In this document: piece by piece, positions 54,630-63,743 of the stretch
How the letters are laid out: each line of letters starts with the position of its first letter
How positions within the stretch are numbered: position 1 is the stretch's first letter
Source of the DNA: Variimorphobacter saccharofermentans
GTDB lineage: Bacteria; Bacillota; Clostridia; Lachnospirales; Lachnospiraceae
Length of the DNA: 64,000 bases
Assembly (NCBI RefSeq): GCF_014174405.1
Contig: NZ_JACEGA010000001.1
Location: forward strand, 124,001-188,000
Reading direction: 5' to 3'
Position numbers and translations under genes: made by a program
Notes under the pieces: model-generated
What the model was told of the DNA's origin: nothing
Database searches by the model: none
Seen by the model: the letters and a program-made list of their open reading frames with translations, nothing else

Positions 54630-55649
54630 ATGTATAAGGATATTCTTAGGAAATTAACAAACAGAGAGGATATGACGGAAGAGGATGTGTTCGAAATAAT
54701 CACTGCGATTAAAAATGGCCAACTGACAGACGGACAGATATCAGGCTTTCTGGTAGCACTGGTAATGAAGGGAACCAGTTTAGAGGAAACCGCTTATATC
54801 GCAAAAGCAATGAGAGAGAATTGCATTCCCCTTAAACCAGCTGTGAACTCGGCAATGATGGATACCTGTGGTACGGGTGGTGGCCTCAGTACCTACAATA
54901 TTTCCACAGCCACCGCAATTGTCGCTGCGGCAGCAGGCATCCCAATCGCAAAACACGGAAGCCGCTCCATATCCAGTCTCTCTGGTAGTGCGGATGTGCT
55001 GGAGGCATTAGGGGTAAATATTAATTTAACACCGGTACAGGCGGAGCAGCTAATTGAAGAGATCAATATCGCATTTATCTATGCCCCGTTGTTCCATCCG
55101 GTTATGGGGAAGGTTCTTGCACCGGAAGCAGCTCTTGGTATTAAGACCATCTTCTACACAATTATCGGACCGTTGATTAATCCGGCTTTTGTACAAAGAC
55201 ATCTACTTGGAGTGTATAAGCCGGAGCTTTTGGAACAGGTTGCATTTGTTGCCAGGGAGATTGGTTATACGAGAGCCATGTTTGTTCACGGAGAAGATGG
55301 CCTGGATGAAATTTCCCTTCTTGGAAAAACAAAAATAATGGAATTAAAGGATGGAGAAATGCTAACTTATGAGATTGCGCCAGAGGATTTCGGATTGAAG
55401 CGTTGTAAGCTGGAGGATATTAAAACAGGAAAACCGGAAGAAAATGCGGTAACAATCAAAGGAGTATTCGACGGAAACATTAGCGGGCCAAAAAAGGATG
55501 CGGTGATATTAAATGCAGCAGGAGCGCTGATTATTGGTGGTAAAGCAGCTGATTTTAAAGAAGGAATAGCTAAGGTTAGAGAGATTATTGACAGTGGTGC
55601 AGCCAGGAATAAGCTGAGGGATTTGGTGGAGAAATCAAATCAGTTCTAG
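54630..55649 (+). CDS. trpD: Anthranilate phosphoribosyltransferase
   Basis: A 339-residue TrpD that joins anthranilate and PRPP. DTCGTGGGLSTYNISTATA holds the PRPP-binding loop, and AKHGSRSISSLSGSADVLEALGVN the anthranilate site. Length standard. Ribosome site AAGGAGGAG. It is the first gene after the T-box; trpE and trpG, usually upstream, are missing from this operon. Confidence 0.96.
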   Translation: MYKDILRKLTNREDMTEEDVFEIITAIKNGQLTDGQISGFLVALVMKGTSLEETAYIAKAMRENCIPLKPAVNSAMMDTCGTGGGLSTYNISTATAIVAAAAGIPIAKHGSRSISSLSGSADVLEALGVNINLTPVQAEQLIEEINIAFIYAPLFHPVMGKVLAPEAALGIKTIFYTIIGPLINPAFVQRHLLGVYKPELLEQVAFVAREIGYTRAMFVHGEDGLDEISLLGKTKIMELKDGEMLTYEIAPEDFGLKRCKLEDIKTGKPEENAVTIKGVFDGNISGPKKDAVILNAAGALIIGGKAADFKEGIAKVREIIDSGAARNKLRDLVEKSNQF

Positions 55650-55722
55650 AAGTATTGTAGTGATACAGAAAGAGAATATCAGCGTGAGTTGATTTGCCAT
55701 AAGAGGTATTTTGGAGGTTGGG

Positions 55723-57099
55723 ATGAAGTTCATTGAACAACTGGAAAATAGAATCAAACAGGGACGACATGTGGTGATTCCGGATATTAAATGCTTTTCT
55801 CCAAAAGAGGGAGATTTACTACAGGGGAGAAATCCGGTTGAGGTTGCAAAAACTCTGGTGGATGCAGGAGCGCCTGTATTATCAGTGGTGACGGAGTCGG
55901 AACAGTTTAAGGGCTCCATGGAACTCCTAAAAAGCATTGCAGAGGCCACCGGTGTTCCTATACTCCGGAAGGATTTTATTCATACAAGGGAGGATCTAAT
56001 CAAGACGAAGGAATATGGGGCATCCGCAATCCTGCTTATGTTCTCCTGTCTTTCAAGAGAGGAGCTTACCAGACTATATTATGAAGCACTGGAGCTGGGG
56101 CTTGATCCTTTTGTAGAAACTCATACCAGAGAAGAGCTTCGGTACGCTGCAGAGCTTGGAGCAAAGCTTGTAGGAATTAACAACCGTAATATATTGGAAT
56201 TGGAATGTGATAACGGTGATGTTGGCACAACCTGTGCACTGGCAGGGGAGGCACCCAAAGGAGCAATTCTGGTAAGTGAAAGTTCCCTGGCAAGCCCCGA
56301 CGATGTCAGAAGCGCTATTCGGGCAGGAGCAGACTGTGCGTTGGTCGGAACTGCAATCTGGAAAGCGGAAAATACAGCGGTGTTCTACCAAATGCTATGT
56401 TCGCCGGTGTCCGTAAAAATATGTGGCCTTCAACGATCGGAGGATGTGCAGGAATGCATGAATGCAGGAATTGAGGTATTGGGCTTTGTGGTGGACTATC
56501 CGAAGCCGGTTCCATGGAATTTGAAACAAGCAGAAGCAAAAGACCTGATGAGGCTAGTCACTCCTTCCTACAAAACCTGCATTGTCACAGGAGGAAAATC
56601 GGAGGATATTATACGATTGGCTATGGAATTAAGACCGAATATGGTTCAGCTTCATTATCATGAAACCCTGGAGGATACAAGAGTGATAGCGGAAAGCCTG
56701 TCTGAAGCCGGGATAGATACGATTAAGACCGTACCGCTGGGCCCGCAGGAACAGTTGTTGCAGTTTGGGACCACTGAATTGGAGGATATCATAAAACGGT
56801 TGAGTGAAACAAAGATATCTGCAATTCTTGTGGATAGCAGGGAAGCATCCAATGCTTCAGAAGCCGGTAAGCTCATTAATTGTAATATGTTTCGGAGAAT
56901 CAGACAGATTACGAATAAAAGATTAATCCTGGCAGGAGGATTAAACACGGATAATATTGCCGATATGCTATACAATACAGAAGCAGAATATATCGATCTT
57001 ATGACTGGAGTAGAGCTAAGCGCAGGAGTTAAGGATGCAGATAAGATCAAAGCAATTATGAGAGAGGCTTCCGGTATTGCCCGGAAGGTAAGAAACTAA
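55723..57099 (+). CDS. trpCF: Indole-3-glycerol-phosphate synthase / phosphoribosylanthranilate isomerase fusion
   Basis: A 458-residue bifunctional protein. TrpC part (1 to about 220): [12 protein letters not shown] with catalytic Lys, [15 protein letters not shown] and VSESSL. TrpF part (about 225-458): VKICGLQ with the catalytic Cys, VQLHYHE, AILVDS and [10 protein letters not shown]. The order C-F is that of E. coli TrpC; in Firmicutes the two are mostly separate genes. The TrpF half lacks the usual GGTG after VDS, and the TrpC substrate motif is atypical, so the enzyme is divergent. Start ATG 55723 with GGAGG before it; an upstream TTG lies inside that site. Confidence 0.93.
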   Translation: MKFIEQLENRIKQGRHVVIPDIKCFSPKEGDLLQGRNPVEVAKTLVDAGAPVLSVVTESEQFKGSMELLKSIAEATGVPILRKDFIHTREDLIKTKEYGASAILLMFSCLSREELTRLYYEALELGLDPFVETHTREELRYAAELGAKLVGINNRNILELECDNGDVGTTCALAGEAPKGAILVSESSLASPDDVRSAIRAGADCALVGTAIWKAENTAVFYQMLCSPVSVKICGLQRSEDVQECMNAGIEVLGFVVDYPKPVPWNLKQAEAKDLMRLVTPSYKTCIVTGGKSEDIIRLAMELRPNMVQLHYHETLEDTRVIAESLSEAGIDTIKTVPLGPQEQLLQFGTTELEDIIKRLSETKISAILVDSREASNASEAGKLINCNMFRRIRQITNKRLILAGGLNTDNIADMLYNTEAEYIDLMTGVELSAGVKDADKIKAIMREASGIARKVRN

Positions 57100-57102
57100 T
57101 TT

Positions 57103-57248
57103 TATAATTGCGAAATTAAATATGGCCATTGTGTATACAGTGGGTACCTGTTCCGAAGCAAACCATAGCGGAAGGAGCGGGTTTGTGCAGGAACAGATAT
57201 CTGCTGTATACACAATTAAGATATCTTTAGAGTTTCACAATCACCTAC
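57103..57248 (+). repeat. Palindromic element, family C copy 2
   Basis: A hairpin element of about 146 bp between trpCF and trpB. Arms ATTGTGTATACAG and CTGTATACACAAT and the apical GAAGCAAACC-ATAGCGGAAGGAGC-GGGTTTG match copy 1 at 48866. The middle stem is changed in both strands (CTGTTCC facing GGAACAG). It starts 4 bp after the trpCF stop and ends 30 bp before trpB. Confidence 0.9.
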
Positions 57249-57277
57249 ATATTAAAGGGAATGAAAGGAGAATGAAC

Positions 57278-58462
57278 ATGTCAAAGGGACGATTTGGTGT
57301 TCACGGTGGACAGTATATACCGGAAACCCTGATGAATGCAATGCTTGAGCTGGAAGAGGCTTATAATAAATATAAGGACGACCCGGAGTTTAACAGGGAG
57401 CTTTCAGAGATGCTAAATGAATATGCAGGTCGGCCAAGCCGCCTGTTTTACGCGAAACATATGACAGAGGACTTAGGAGGAGCGAAAATCTATCTCAAGA
57501 GAGAGGATCTCAATCATACCGGTTCTCATAAGATCAACAATGTAATCGGACAGATGCTTCTAGCTAAGAGGATGGGAAAAACAAGAGTCATTGCGGAAAC
57601 CGGAGCGGGTCAGCACGGTGTAGCAACTGCTACGGTGGCAGCCATGATGGGAATGGAATGTGAGATATTCATGGGAAAGGAAGACACCGAACGGCAGGCG
57701 CTAAATGTATATCGTATGAAGCTCCTGGGTGCGAAGGTTCACCCCGTTTCGTCCGGTACAGCTACGCTTAAGGATGCTGTTTCAGAGACTTTTCGTGAAT
57801 GGACCTCCAGAATTGAGGATACCCATTATGTATTAGGCTCTGTCATGGGTCCCTATCCATTTCCGGGAATGGTAAGAGATTTTCAGGCAGTTATCAGTAA
57901 GGAAATTAAAGAACAGATTATGGAAAAGGAAGGTCGGCTTCCCGATGTGGTGCTGGCATGTGTTGGTGGGGGCTCCAATGCCATAGGTGCTTTCTATCAT
58001 TTTCTACAGGATCAGCAGGTAAAACTAATTGGTTGTGAAGCTGCGGGACGAGGAATTGATACCTTGGAGACAGCAGCAACGATCAATACAGGGAAATTAG
58101 GTATTTTCCATGGAATGAAATCTTATTTCTGTCAGGATGAGTATGGGCAGATTGCACCGGTTTACTCCATTTCTGCAGGATTGGATTATCCGGGAATTGG
58201 ACCGGAGCATGCATATCTTCATGATATTGGTCGTGCCGAATACGTTGCCATAACGGATGAGGAGGCGGTGGAGGCCTTCGAATATCTGTCAAGAACCGAA
58301 GGAATTATACCAGCAATTGAAAGTGCACATGCCATTGCACATGCCATTAAGATAGCGCCGAAGATGAGAAAGGATGAAATCATGGTAATCAATATATCCG
58401 GACGTGGCGATAAGGATTGTGCGGCGATTGCCCGCTACAGAGGGGAGGATTTATATGAGTAA
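57278..58462 (+). CDS. trpB: Tryptophan synthase beta chain
   Basis: A 394-residue PLP enzyme that condenses indole and serine. [13 protein letters not shown] opens it; the PLP lysine is in [24 protein letters not shown] and the phosphate loop GGGSNAIG are intact. The open frame reaches back through the family C element, but ATG 57278 with AAAGGAG 7 nt upstream is the true start. Overlaps trpA by 8 bp. Confidence 0.97.
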   Translation: MSKGRFGVHGGQYIPETLMNAMLELEEAYNKYKDDPEFNRELSEMLNEYAGRPSRLFYAKHMTEDLGGAKIYLKREDLNHTGSHKINNVIGQMLLAKRMGKTRVIAETGAGQHGVATATVAAMMGMECEIFMGKEDTERQALNVYRMKLLGAKVHPVSSGTATLKDAVSETFREWTSRIEDTHYVLGSVMGPYPFPGMVRDFQAVISKEIKEQIMEKEGRLPDVVLACVGGGSNAIGAFYHFLQDQQVKLIGCEAAGRGIDTLETAATINTGKLGIFHGMKSYFCQDEYGQIAPVYSISAGLDYPGIGPEHAYLHDIGRAEYVAITDEEAVEAFEYLSRTEGIIPAIESAHAIAHAIKIAPKMRKDEIMVINISGRGDKDCAAIARYRGEDLYE

Positions 58463-59225
58463 TATAAGGAAAGCATTTGAAAACGGAAAAGCATTTATCC
58501 CATTTGTTACCTGCGGTGATCCATCCTTAGAAGTGACAGAGCAGATCGTATATGCTATGGAGAGAGCAGGTGCGGATTTAATTGAACTGGGAATCCCATT
58601 TTCTGATCCTACAGCAGAAGGACCTGTGATTCAGGAAGCAAATGTTCGTGCACTAACAGGTCATGTAACAACGGACAGTATATTTGATATGGTTAAGAGG
58701 CTAAGAAAGACAGTAAAGGTTCCGATGGCCTTTATGACCTACGCCAATGTAGTGTTTTCTTATGGCGCAGAGCGTTTTATCAGAACCTGCAAGGAGATTG
58801 GTATGGATGGACTGATATTACCGGATATTCCATTTGAGGAAAAGGAAGAATTCAGCGAGCTATGCATGAAATATGGAGTGGATCTGATTTCACTGATTGC
58901 TCCGACCTCCAAGTCCAGAATTACCATGATTGCAAAGGAAGCCTCCGGTTTTGTATATTGCGTATCCTCATTAGGTGTTACCGGAACCCGAAGTGAGATT
59001 ACCACGGATATCGGAAGTATGGTGAAGCTGGTGAAGGAAGCAAAGGATATTCCCTGTGCGGTGGGCTTTGGAATATCTACTCCGGAACAGGCCAGGACAA
59101 TCGCGCAGCAGGCCGATGGCATCATTGTCGGCTCCGCTATTGTAAAGTTATGTGCAAAGTACGGAAAGGATTGTGTTCCTTATATCGAAGAGTATGTGAA
59201 GAAGATGAAGAGTGCTATTAGTTAA
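58455..59225 (+). CDS. trpA: Tryptophan synthase alpha chain
   Basis: A 256-residue alpha subunit that cleaves indole-3-glycerol phosphate. The catalytic Glu is in [15 protein letters not shown], which also carries the catalytic Asp; the phosphate site GFGIS and VGSAIVK follow. ATG 58455 lies inside the end of trpB, behind AGGGGAGG, so translation is coupled to trpB. Confidence 0.97.
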   Translation: MSNIRKAFENGKAFIPFVTCGDPSLEVTEQIVYAMERAGADLIELGIPFSDPTAEGPVIQEANVRALTGHVTTDSIFDMVKRLRKTVKVPMAFMTYANVVFSYGAERFIRTCKEIGMDGLILPDIPFEEKEEFSELCMKYGVDLISLIAPTSKSRITMIAKEASGFVYCVSSLGVTGTRSEITTDIGSMVKLVKEAKDIPCAVGFGISTPEQARTIAQQADGIIVGSAIVKLCAKYGKDCVPYIEEYVKKMKSAIS

Positions 59226-59240
59226 AACGAGAATTATTAG

Positions 59241-59294
59241 TATCAATAGGGTGTCACTCAAGCCATTCCAGACTTTTGGGACACCCTATTGATA
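59241..59294. terminator. Hairpin between convergent genes
   Basis: TATCAATAGGGTGTC (59241-59255) and GACACCCTATTGATA (59280-59294) form a perfect 15-bp stem with a 24-nt loop. It closes the trp operon and touches the end of the convergent gene. No U-run follows, but the position suits a terminator. Confidence 0.7.
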
Positions 59295-59783
59295 TTAACA
59301 GGCTTTGGTGAACTTAACCAGTTTGGGAAGTATCGTTCTTAAAGTGATACTAAGGATGATGTTAATAAGAAAGAACACAATAATAAAAGTACGCGAGATA
59401 TGATATTCCTGCCGGAGGAACAATATACTCATAAAAAATACAATGCCACACAGGTTGGATAAAACGATACCTAAAAGCTCCCGAATGATTCCCTTTTTCC
59501 TAATGTTTGAATATAACTGAAAGATATAATTTAACAATAGAAAGCAGGGTAAAACATATATAAGGAACTCCGCATAATACCTAAGAGGGGGTATTTCCCC
59601 ATGAAAATTGGTTGCTAGGAAACTATAAAATCTTAAGTAATATGCCAGAAGATAGGAAGCAACAAGGATACAGGCATCTATAAGTAGAAATAATAATGCG
59701 GGTACGTGAGTATCGTAATTCATTTTCGGTTCCGATGTATTAGTAACGGTATTGATATTAGTGGCGTTGTTTTTCATATTCAT
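59295..59783 (-). CDS. Membrane protein like the N-terminus of polyprenyl-phosphate glycosyltransferases
   Basis: A 162-residue protein with four probable membrane helices at about 30-50, 68-88, 102-122 and 128-150. The segment LIDACILVASYLLAYYLRF looks like the first helices of WbaP/EpsE-type undecaprenyl-phosphate sugar phosphotransferases, but the soluble catalytic half is absent. It may be a truncated copy or an independent small membrane protein. AAGGAGG 7 nt before the ATG suggests it is translated. Confidence 0.6.
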   Translation of the reverse strand: MNMKNNATNINTVTNTSEPKMNYDTHVPALLFLLIDACILVASYLLAYYLRFYSFLATNFHGEIPPLRYYAEFLIYVLPCFLLLNYIFQLYSNIRKKGIIRELLGIVLSNLCGIVFFMSILFLRQEYHISRTFIIVFFLINIILSITLRTILPKLVKFTKAC

Positions 59784-59952
59784 TGGTTACCTCCTTACTC
59801 TATTATGAAGTGATTATTTGGTTTATTTTATTCAACTCTTATTTTACACTACTTAAGCTCATAAAGCTAGTACAATATGGAAAAATAAGTATGTTATAGG
59901 AAGTGAAAGAAGGTAACATGAGATTCTTGCAGAGAGGAAAGAAGGAGTAAAA

Positions 59953-60339
59953 ATGAAATCAATAGAAGTGGCAGCAGCGATTATAATACAGAATAAAAGT
60001 ATATTTGCTACAGAAAGAGGTTATGGTGACTTCAAAGGCTACTGGGAGTTCCCCGGTGGAAAGATTGAAGAGGGGGAGACTCCCCAGGAAGCCTTGGTAC
60101 GTGAAATGATGGAAGAACTCAATGTCCGGATAAAAGTGCAAGAACTAGTTGAGATAGTGAACTATGATTATCCGGATTTTCATCTGACCATGCATTGCTT
60201 TTTGTGTAAGATTATATCAGGTGATATGATCCTAAAGGAACATACCTCTGCAAGATGGTTAACCAAAGACCATATAAATGAAGTCGATTGGTTACCCGCA
60301 GATAAGGATCTGATCGAAAAACTAAAAAGCAGATTATAA
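59953..60339 (+). CDS. mutT: NUDIX hydrolase, MutT type
   Basis: A 128-residue NUDIX protein with the box GGKIEEGETPQEALVREMMEEL and WEFPGGK before it, typical of (8-oxo-)dGTP diphosphatases that clean the nucleotide pool. Length is usual for MutT. Other nucleotide substrates are possible. GAAAGAAGGAG lies ahead of the start. Confidence 0.88.
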   Translation: MKSIEVAAAIIIQNKSIFATERGYGDFKGYWEFPGGKIEEGETPQEALVREMMEELNVRIKVQELVEIVNYDYPDFHLTMHCFLCKIISGDMILKEHTSARWLTKDHINEVDWLPADKDLIEKLKSRL

Positions 60340-60353
60340 CTGAGGCTGGGAGG

Positions 60354-60809
60354 CTATTTCGCAGCATCCTTTTCCAGATAGATCATGTTAAGATCATCGG
60401 ATACGGGCTTTGTTTTGAACGGAGTATAGCCGCAACGCTCGTATAATCGGATGTTTCTTATACTTTTATCACTGGTAAACAGTTCTTTTCTAAGACTTTT
60501 ATGATCGTTTTCAATGTATTCCAGTAGCTTGGTTCCGATACCCTTGCCCTGAAAATCGGGATGAACAATTAGTTTACCAATATATAAGGTTCCTTCCTGA
60601 ACGTAACCACGAACGGAACCGATTATCTGCTGATCAATAATCGCTTTATAGATAACACCATTTTTATATTCTTTTATCAAATCTTCCAGAGTCTGCGTCA
60701 GCGGCTGTATAGAATAATTATTTAAGAGTTTGGCCTCGCTTTGGTATGCTAAATATTGAAGTTTCAGAATTTCCTCTAAATCGATTTCCTGTGCTTTGCA
60801 TATGTTCAT
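60354..60809 (-). CDS. GNAT family acetyltransferase
   Basis: A 151-residue acetyltransferase: IGKLIVHPDFQGKGIGTKLLEYIE is the acetyl-CoA site, and NIRLYERCGY the family end. Start at ATG 60809 behind AGGAG; an ATG six codons earlier lies before this site. Substrate unknown. Confidence 0.88.
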   Translation of the reverse strand: MNICKAQEIDLEEILKLQYLAYQSEAKLLNNYSIQPLTQTLEDLIKEYKNGVIYKAIIDQQIIGSVRGYVQEGTLYIGKLIVHPDFQGKGIGTKLLEYIENDHKSLRKELFTSDKSIRNIRLYERCGYTPFKTKPVSDDLNMIYLEKDAAK

Positions 60810-60875
60810 AATTCTTCTCCTATTCATTAGATATTATTAATTCTAATTAGTTAAGTTGATCGTAATGCTTATAAA

Positions 60876-61619
60876 CTAAGCTGTAGCGGCACTTGCTGTA
60901 TACTTTCTGGTATAGGGGCAGACCTCCACACACTTCCCACATAAAGTAATCTGTTTGTTGATAGCATTGGCAGCAATTTCTCTGGCCTTTTTTCGACAAG
61001 CTAAAGCATTAAAAAATTCATCCCGATCAAGTTCCGGACTCCAATTACGACCGGAAATAGCCTTTCCGGGGCATGCATTGGTGCAGAGCATGCAGCCGCC
61101 ACATTTTGAATGAGGAATTTGCTGATTATAGTCAATCGGGGCGTCTGTCAATACGGAGGTCAAGCGAATAGCAGAGCCATAAGGTTCCGTTACAAATAAA
61201 GCGCTTTTACCAATCCAACCTAAGCCTGCGTGTACAGCTACCGTCTTATGTGGCATAATGGTTCGAAATATGCCATATTCTTTGATGGATGAAACCGTCT
61301 GTGGATATGCGTTGTAACCACATTCCTTTATGTAACCGGCACATAGATTTGCCAAAGCATCCAGCTTATCATTTACACGATGATAGGCATCATAATACTC
61401 CAGTGTGGGAGCATTGCTGATGTTCTTAATTATCTCGCCAGGATAGGCAAGTACGATGGATATACCATAAGGATACCGGGGTATATCGATCGGTTCCGTT
61501 ACGGAATCCTCACTTCTGGGACCGCTCAAATCCACGCTATTATATAGTCCCTCAATCTTTGCAAATCCTACCATGGAGGCTCCATTTTCATATAAGAGCT
61601 GTTCAATTTCCTTATTCAT
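60876..61619 (-). CDS. 4Fe-4S protein of the QueG-like (epoxyqueuosine reductase) group
   Basis: A 247-residue protein with a C-terminal pair of 4Fe-4S sites (CGGCMLCTNACPG and CGKCVEVCPYT). The preceding part includes TVAVHAGLGWIGKSALFVT, which resembles QueG. It is much shorter than QueG (about 380 residues) and lacks the C-terminal HEAT repeats, so queuosine synthesis is not assured; many clostridial relatives are unassigned. Confidence 0.8.
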   Translation of the reverse strand: MNKEIEQLLYENGASMVGFAKIEGLYNSVDLSGPRSEDSVTEPIDIPRYPYGISIVLAYPGEIIKNISNAPTLEYYDAYHRVNDKLDALANLCAGYIKECGYNAYPQTVSSIKEYGIFRTIMPHKTVAVHAGLGWIGKSALFVTEPYGSAIRLTSVLTDAPIDYNQQIPHSKCGGCMLCTNACPGKAISGRNWSPELDRDEFFNALACRKKAREIAANAINKQITLCGKCVEVCPYTRKYTASAATA

Positions 61620-61716
61620 AAATATCCCCCCTGATTATATTATTAGCAAAACACATTAGATATGTGTTGCTACTATTTGTAATTCAACCTCATATGGTCA
61701 TACCTAGTATGAATAC

Positions 61717-62070
61717 CTATAACTTTTGAAATAACAGGTTATTGACCTGCTCAGTAATATATAATTGGCCATATTTTATTTCAACTTCATAGCTTTCGAT
61801 CACTTTTGGATCAATACTATCAGCAATCTGAAGATACTTCTCTGTCCGATCACTAGGAAATCGAATATTCGATTCAAAAGATTTACATAATTCAAAACCA
61901 TGTCTATTCGCGAGGTCTATCAGTTCAGATTTCATATAAAAACGAACATGTCCGTCATCTTTAAATTGCATAAAAGTATCTATAAACCGCTTCACATCAA
62001 TCTCATTTGGAGTTGGATCGGAGATAAACAGGGTGCCCTTTGTCTTAAGGACTCGATTGATTTTGATTAT
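61717..62070 (-). pseudogene. 3' fragment of a SAM-dependent methyltransferase
   Basis: The frame from 62070 to 61717 reads RVLKTKGTLFISDP, then FMQFKDDGHVRFY, the last half of a class I methyltransferase (post motif III). It is cut off upstream by an in-frame stop (62071-62073) and no AdoMet-binding half is present. A GTG at 61995 could start a 92-residue remnant, but no ribosome site is evident. A complete methyltransferase gene lies next to it. Confidence 0.7.
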
Positions 62071-62145
62071 TTATTCTACAATAATTTACCAGTAAAATGC
62101 AAATAAAATCTTTGTTTAATTTCTTTTCATATCATTACCATACGA

Positions 62146-62811
62146 TTATTTATTACAGATAAATGCTATGTAATTATTGTGAGTCTTTACATTAATTTCA
62201 CTAAATCCAATCTCATATAATAGATTTGTAAAATCCTCCGAATTCTTGTATTCAGGAAGATGATATTCTATTTTGTCAATCTCACATGCAATAAATAAGG
62301 TTCCTCTCTCTTTCAGAACGCGGTAGCACTCTGATAATCCTTTTTCAAGTTCATCCCAATAAATATGAGTTTGTCCTGCAATCACAAGATTAAAAAACTC
62401 ATCTTCAAAATCCAAGTAAGCGACATCTCCTACGGTTAATATAACTTCACCGGAGTCTATATATTCTTTATTTAGCGTGGATGCAGTCTTCACAGCTTCT
62501 TCGGATATATCGACTCCATAAATCGTATTCTTTCTATTCATTCCTTTCATATGCTGGATACCGGAACCGCTACCAAAACCGATGTCCAAAATAACATCCT
62601 CATCGTTTAGGTTCATAAGAGAATAACTCCATTCGTTCATATCTCGAAAGGAAACGGACCAGATTCTCGTCATAATGCTTCCAATAATACCGGTGGGATT
62701 TGCCGCCTGCTTTGACAGATAGTTAATTAGAGGCTGATACAATGTAACACAGATCACTATGATGACACTTATCATTACTAGCCAGGTTCTCATTCTTTTC
62801 TTTCCCTTCAT
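62146..62811 (-). CDS. Membrane-anchored class I SAM-dependent methyltransferase
   Basis: A 221-residue protein: one membrane helix (about 8-28), then a methyltransferase domain with DIGFGSGSG (motif I), YGVDISEEAV and GDVAYLDFEDEFFNLVIAG. Start ATG 62811 because GGAGG stands 7 nt before it. It follows the flavodoxin-ferredoxin gene with only 2 bp between, so it belongs to the TetR-controlled operon. Substrate unknown. Confidence 0.85.
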   Translation of the reverse strand: MKGKKRMRTWLVMISVIIVICVTLYQPLINYLSKQAANPTGIIGSIMTRIWSVSFRDMNEWSYSLMNLNDEDVILDIGFGSGSGIQHMKGMNRKNTIYGVDISEEAVKTASTLNKEYIDSGEVILTVGDVAYLDFEDEFFNLVIAGQTHIYWDELEKGLSECYRVLKERGTLFIACEIDKIEYHLPEYKNSEDFTNLLYEIGFSEINVKTHNNYIAFICNK

Positions 62812-62813
62812 TG

Positions 62814-63590
62814 TTATATCCTCCATAATTGCTTTTGTGTTATATCGGGATGGGTGTATCTCGTTCGTTTATGGTTCAAGGCCGGATGTGCTATTGCGTT
62901 TTGTGGGCACCATTGTATACAGGCCATACAGCATTGGCATTGGTTTCCCCAAATGACGCTTCCATTTGATAGTTCAATGTTTTTTGCAGGGCAGATTTTT
63001 TCACATACCCCACAATGCTGACAATTACTCGTAACATAGAATTTCTCCCCTAAATCATGAAATACCTGCGTCTTGCCTTCTCCATTCTGTTTGAATAGTC
63101 GTGCTAACAAGTTAGGTGTTATTGACTTGGTAGATTCCTTATTAATAATGGTAGTGACGATTTCATTGATTTTACGATCAGCCTTTCGTAATATATTCTT
63201 CTGATAGAATTGTGGAAAGGCACCATATTCAAGTATATTATTACCTGGCATTTTTACTCGAAATTCCTGAACATGCCTGCAGTCAGAAAAAGCAGGCAGG
63301 GATTTCACGTCTGATAAAGCATATCCCCAGGATGCAGCATGTGTTGCAATAATAAAAATCTGTTGAGATGAATAGAAATGGATATGATCCAACATACGAA
63401 TAACAATTTCTGGCGCATGTATGTAGTAAACAGGATAGACAATGCCAACCATGCTATACTTTTCTATGGGAAAATCTTTTATTCTGGTTATTGGGACTAG
63501 CTCTGTTTCTCCTAATTCCTTTGCTACTTTATTTGCAACTGCATAGCTGTTGCCAGTTCCAGTGAAATAGAAAATGATTCGAGACACCAC
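62814..63590 (-). CDS. EFR1-type flavodoxin-ferredoxin fusion protein
   Basis: A 258-residue electron-transfer protein. The N-terminal flavodoxin-like domain starts IIFYFTGTGNSYAVA (FMN phosphate loop). The C-terminal domain has two 4Fe-4S motifs, CQHCGVCEKICPA and CQCCMACIQWCPQNA. GTG 63590 (or the next GTG) follows GGAGG. Its promoter overlaps with TetR-type operators, and the divergent TetR gene probably controls it. Confidence 0.9.
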   Translation of the reverse strand: MVSRIIFYFTGTGNSYAVANKVAKELGETELVPITRIKDFPIEKYSMVGIVYPVYYIHAPEIVIRMLDHIHFYSSQQIFIIATHAASWGYALSDVKSLPAFSDCRHVQEFRVKMPGNNILEYGAFPQFYQKNILRKADRKINEIVTTIINKESTKSITPNLLARLFKQNGEGKTQVFHDLGEKFYVTSNCQHCGVCEKICPAKNIELSNGSVIWGNQCQCCMACIQWCPQNAIAHPALNHKRTRYTHPDITQKQLWRI

Positions 63591-63616
63591 TTTATTTCCT
63601 CCTCTTAGTTCAAACC

Positions 63617-63642
63617 TTGAAATATTTGGTACGATATTTCAA
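63617..63642. promoter_or_regulatory. Operator 1 of the TetR locus
   Basis: TTGAAATAT (63617-63625) and ATATTTCAA (63634-63642) are a perfect inverted repeat with an 8-nt spacer. It covers the likely transcription start of the flavodoxin-ferredoxin operon, whose promoter is TTGACA (63674-63669), 16-nt spacer, TATGCT (63652-63647), on the minus strand. Confidence 0.7.
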
Positions 63643-63675
63643 AGTTAGCATACCCCATCTATCGAAATTGTCAAC

Positions 63676-63709
63676 AACTTTGAAATTTTAATATTTCTAT
63701 TTCAAAGTT
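63676..63709. promoter_or_regulatory. Operator 2 of the TetR locus
   Basis: AACTTTGAAAT (63676-63686) and ATTTCAAAGTT (63699-63709) are perfect 11-bp reverse complements with a 12-nt spacer. It overlaps the probable -35 of the tetR gene (TTTCAA 63700-63705; -10 TATACT 63723-63728) and abuts the -35 of the divergent operon. Both operators share TTGAAAT and its complement. Confidence 0.7.
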
Positions 63710-63743
63710 TTGCCTTTTATGATATACTGTCAATGAGGTGTTG

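Noticed and set aside
57122-57277. Longer start for trpB through the family C element
   Set aside because: The extension encodes the repeat, has no ribosome site, and TrpB proteins begin near the chosen ATG.
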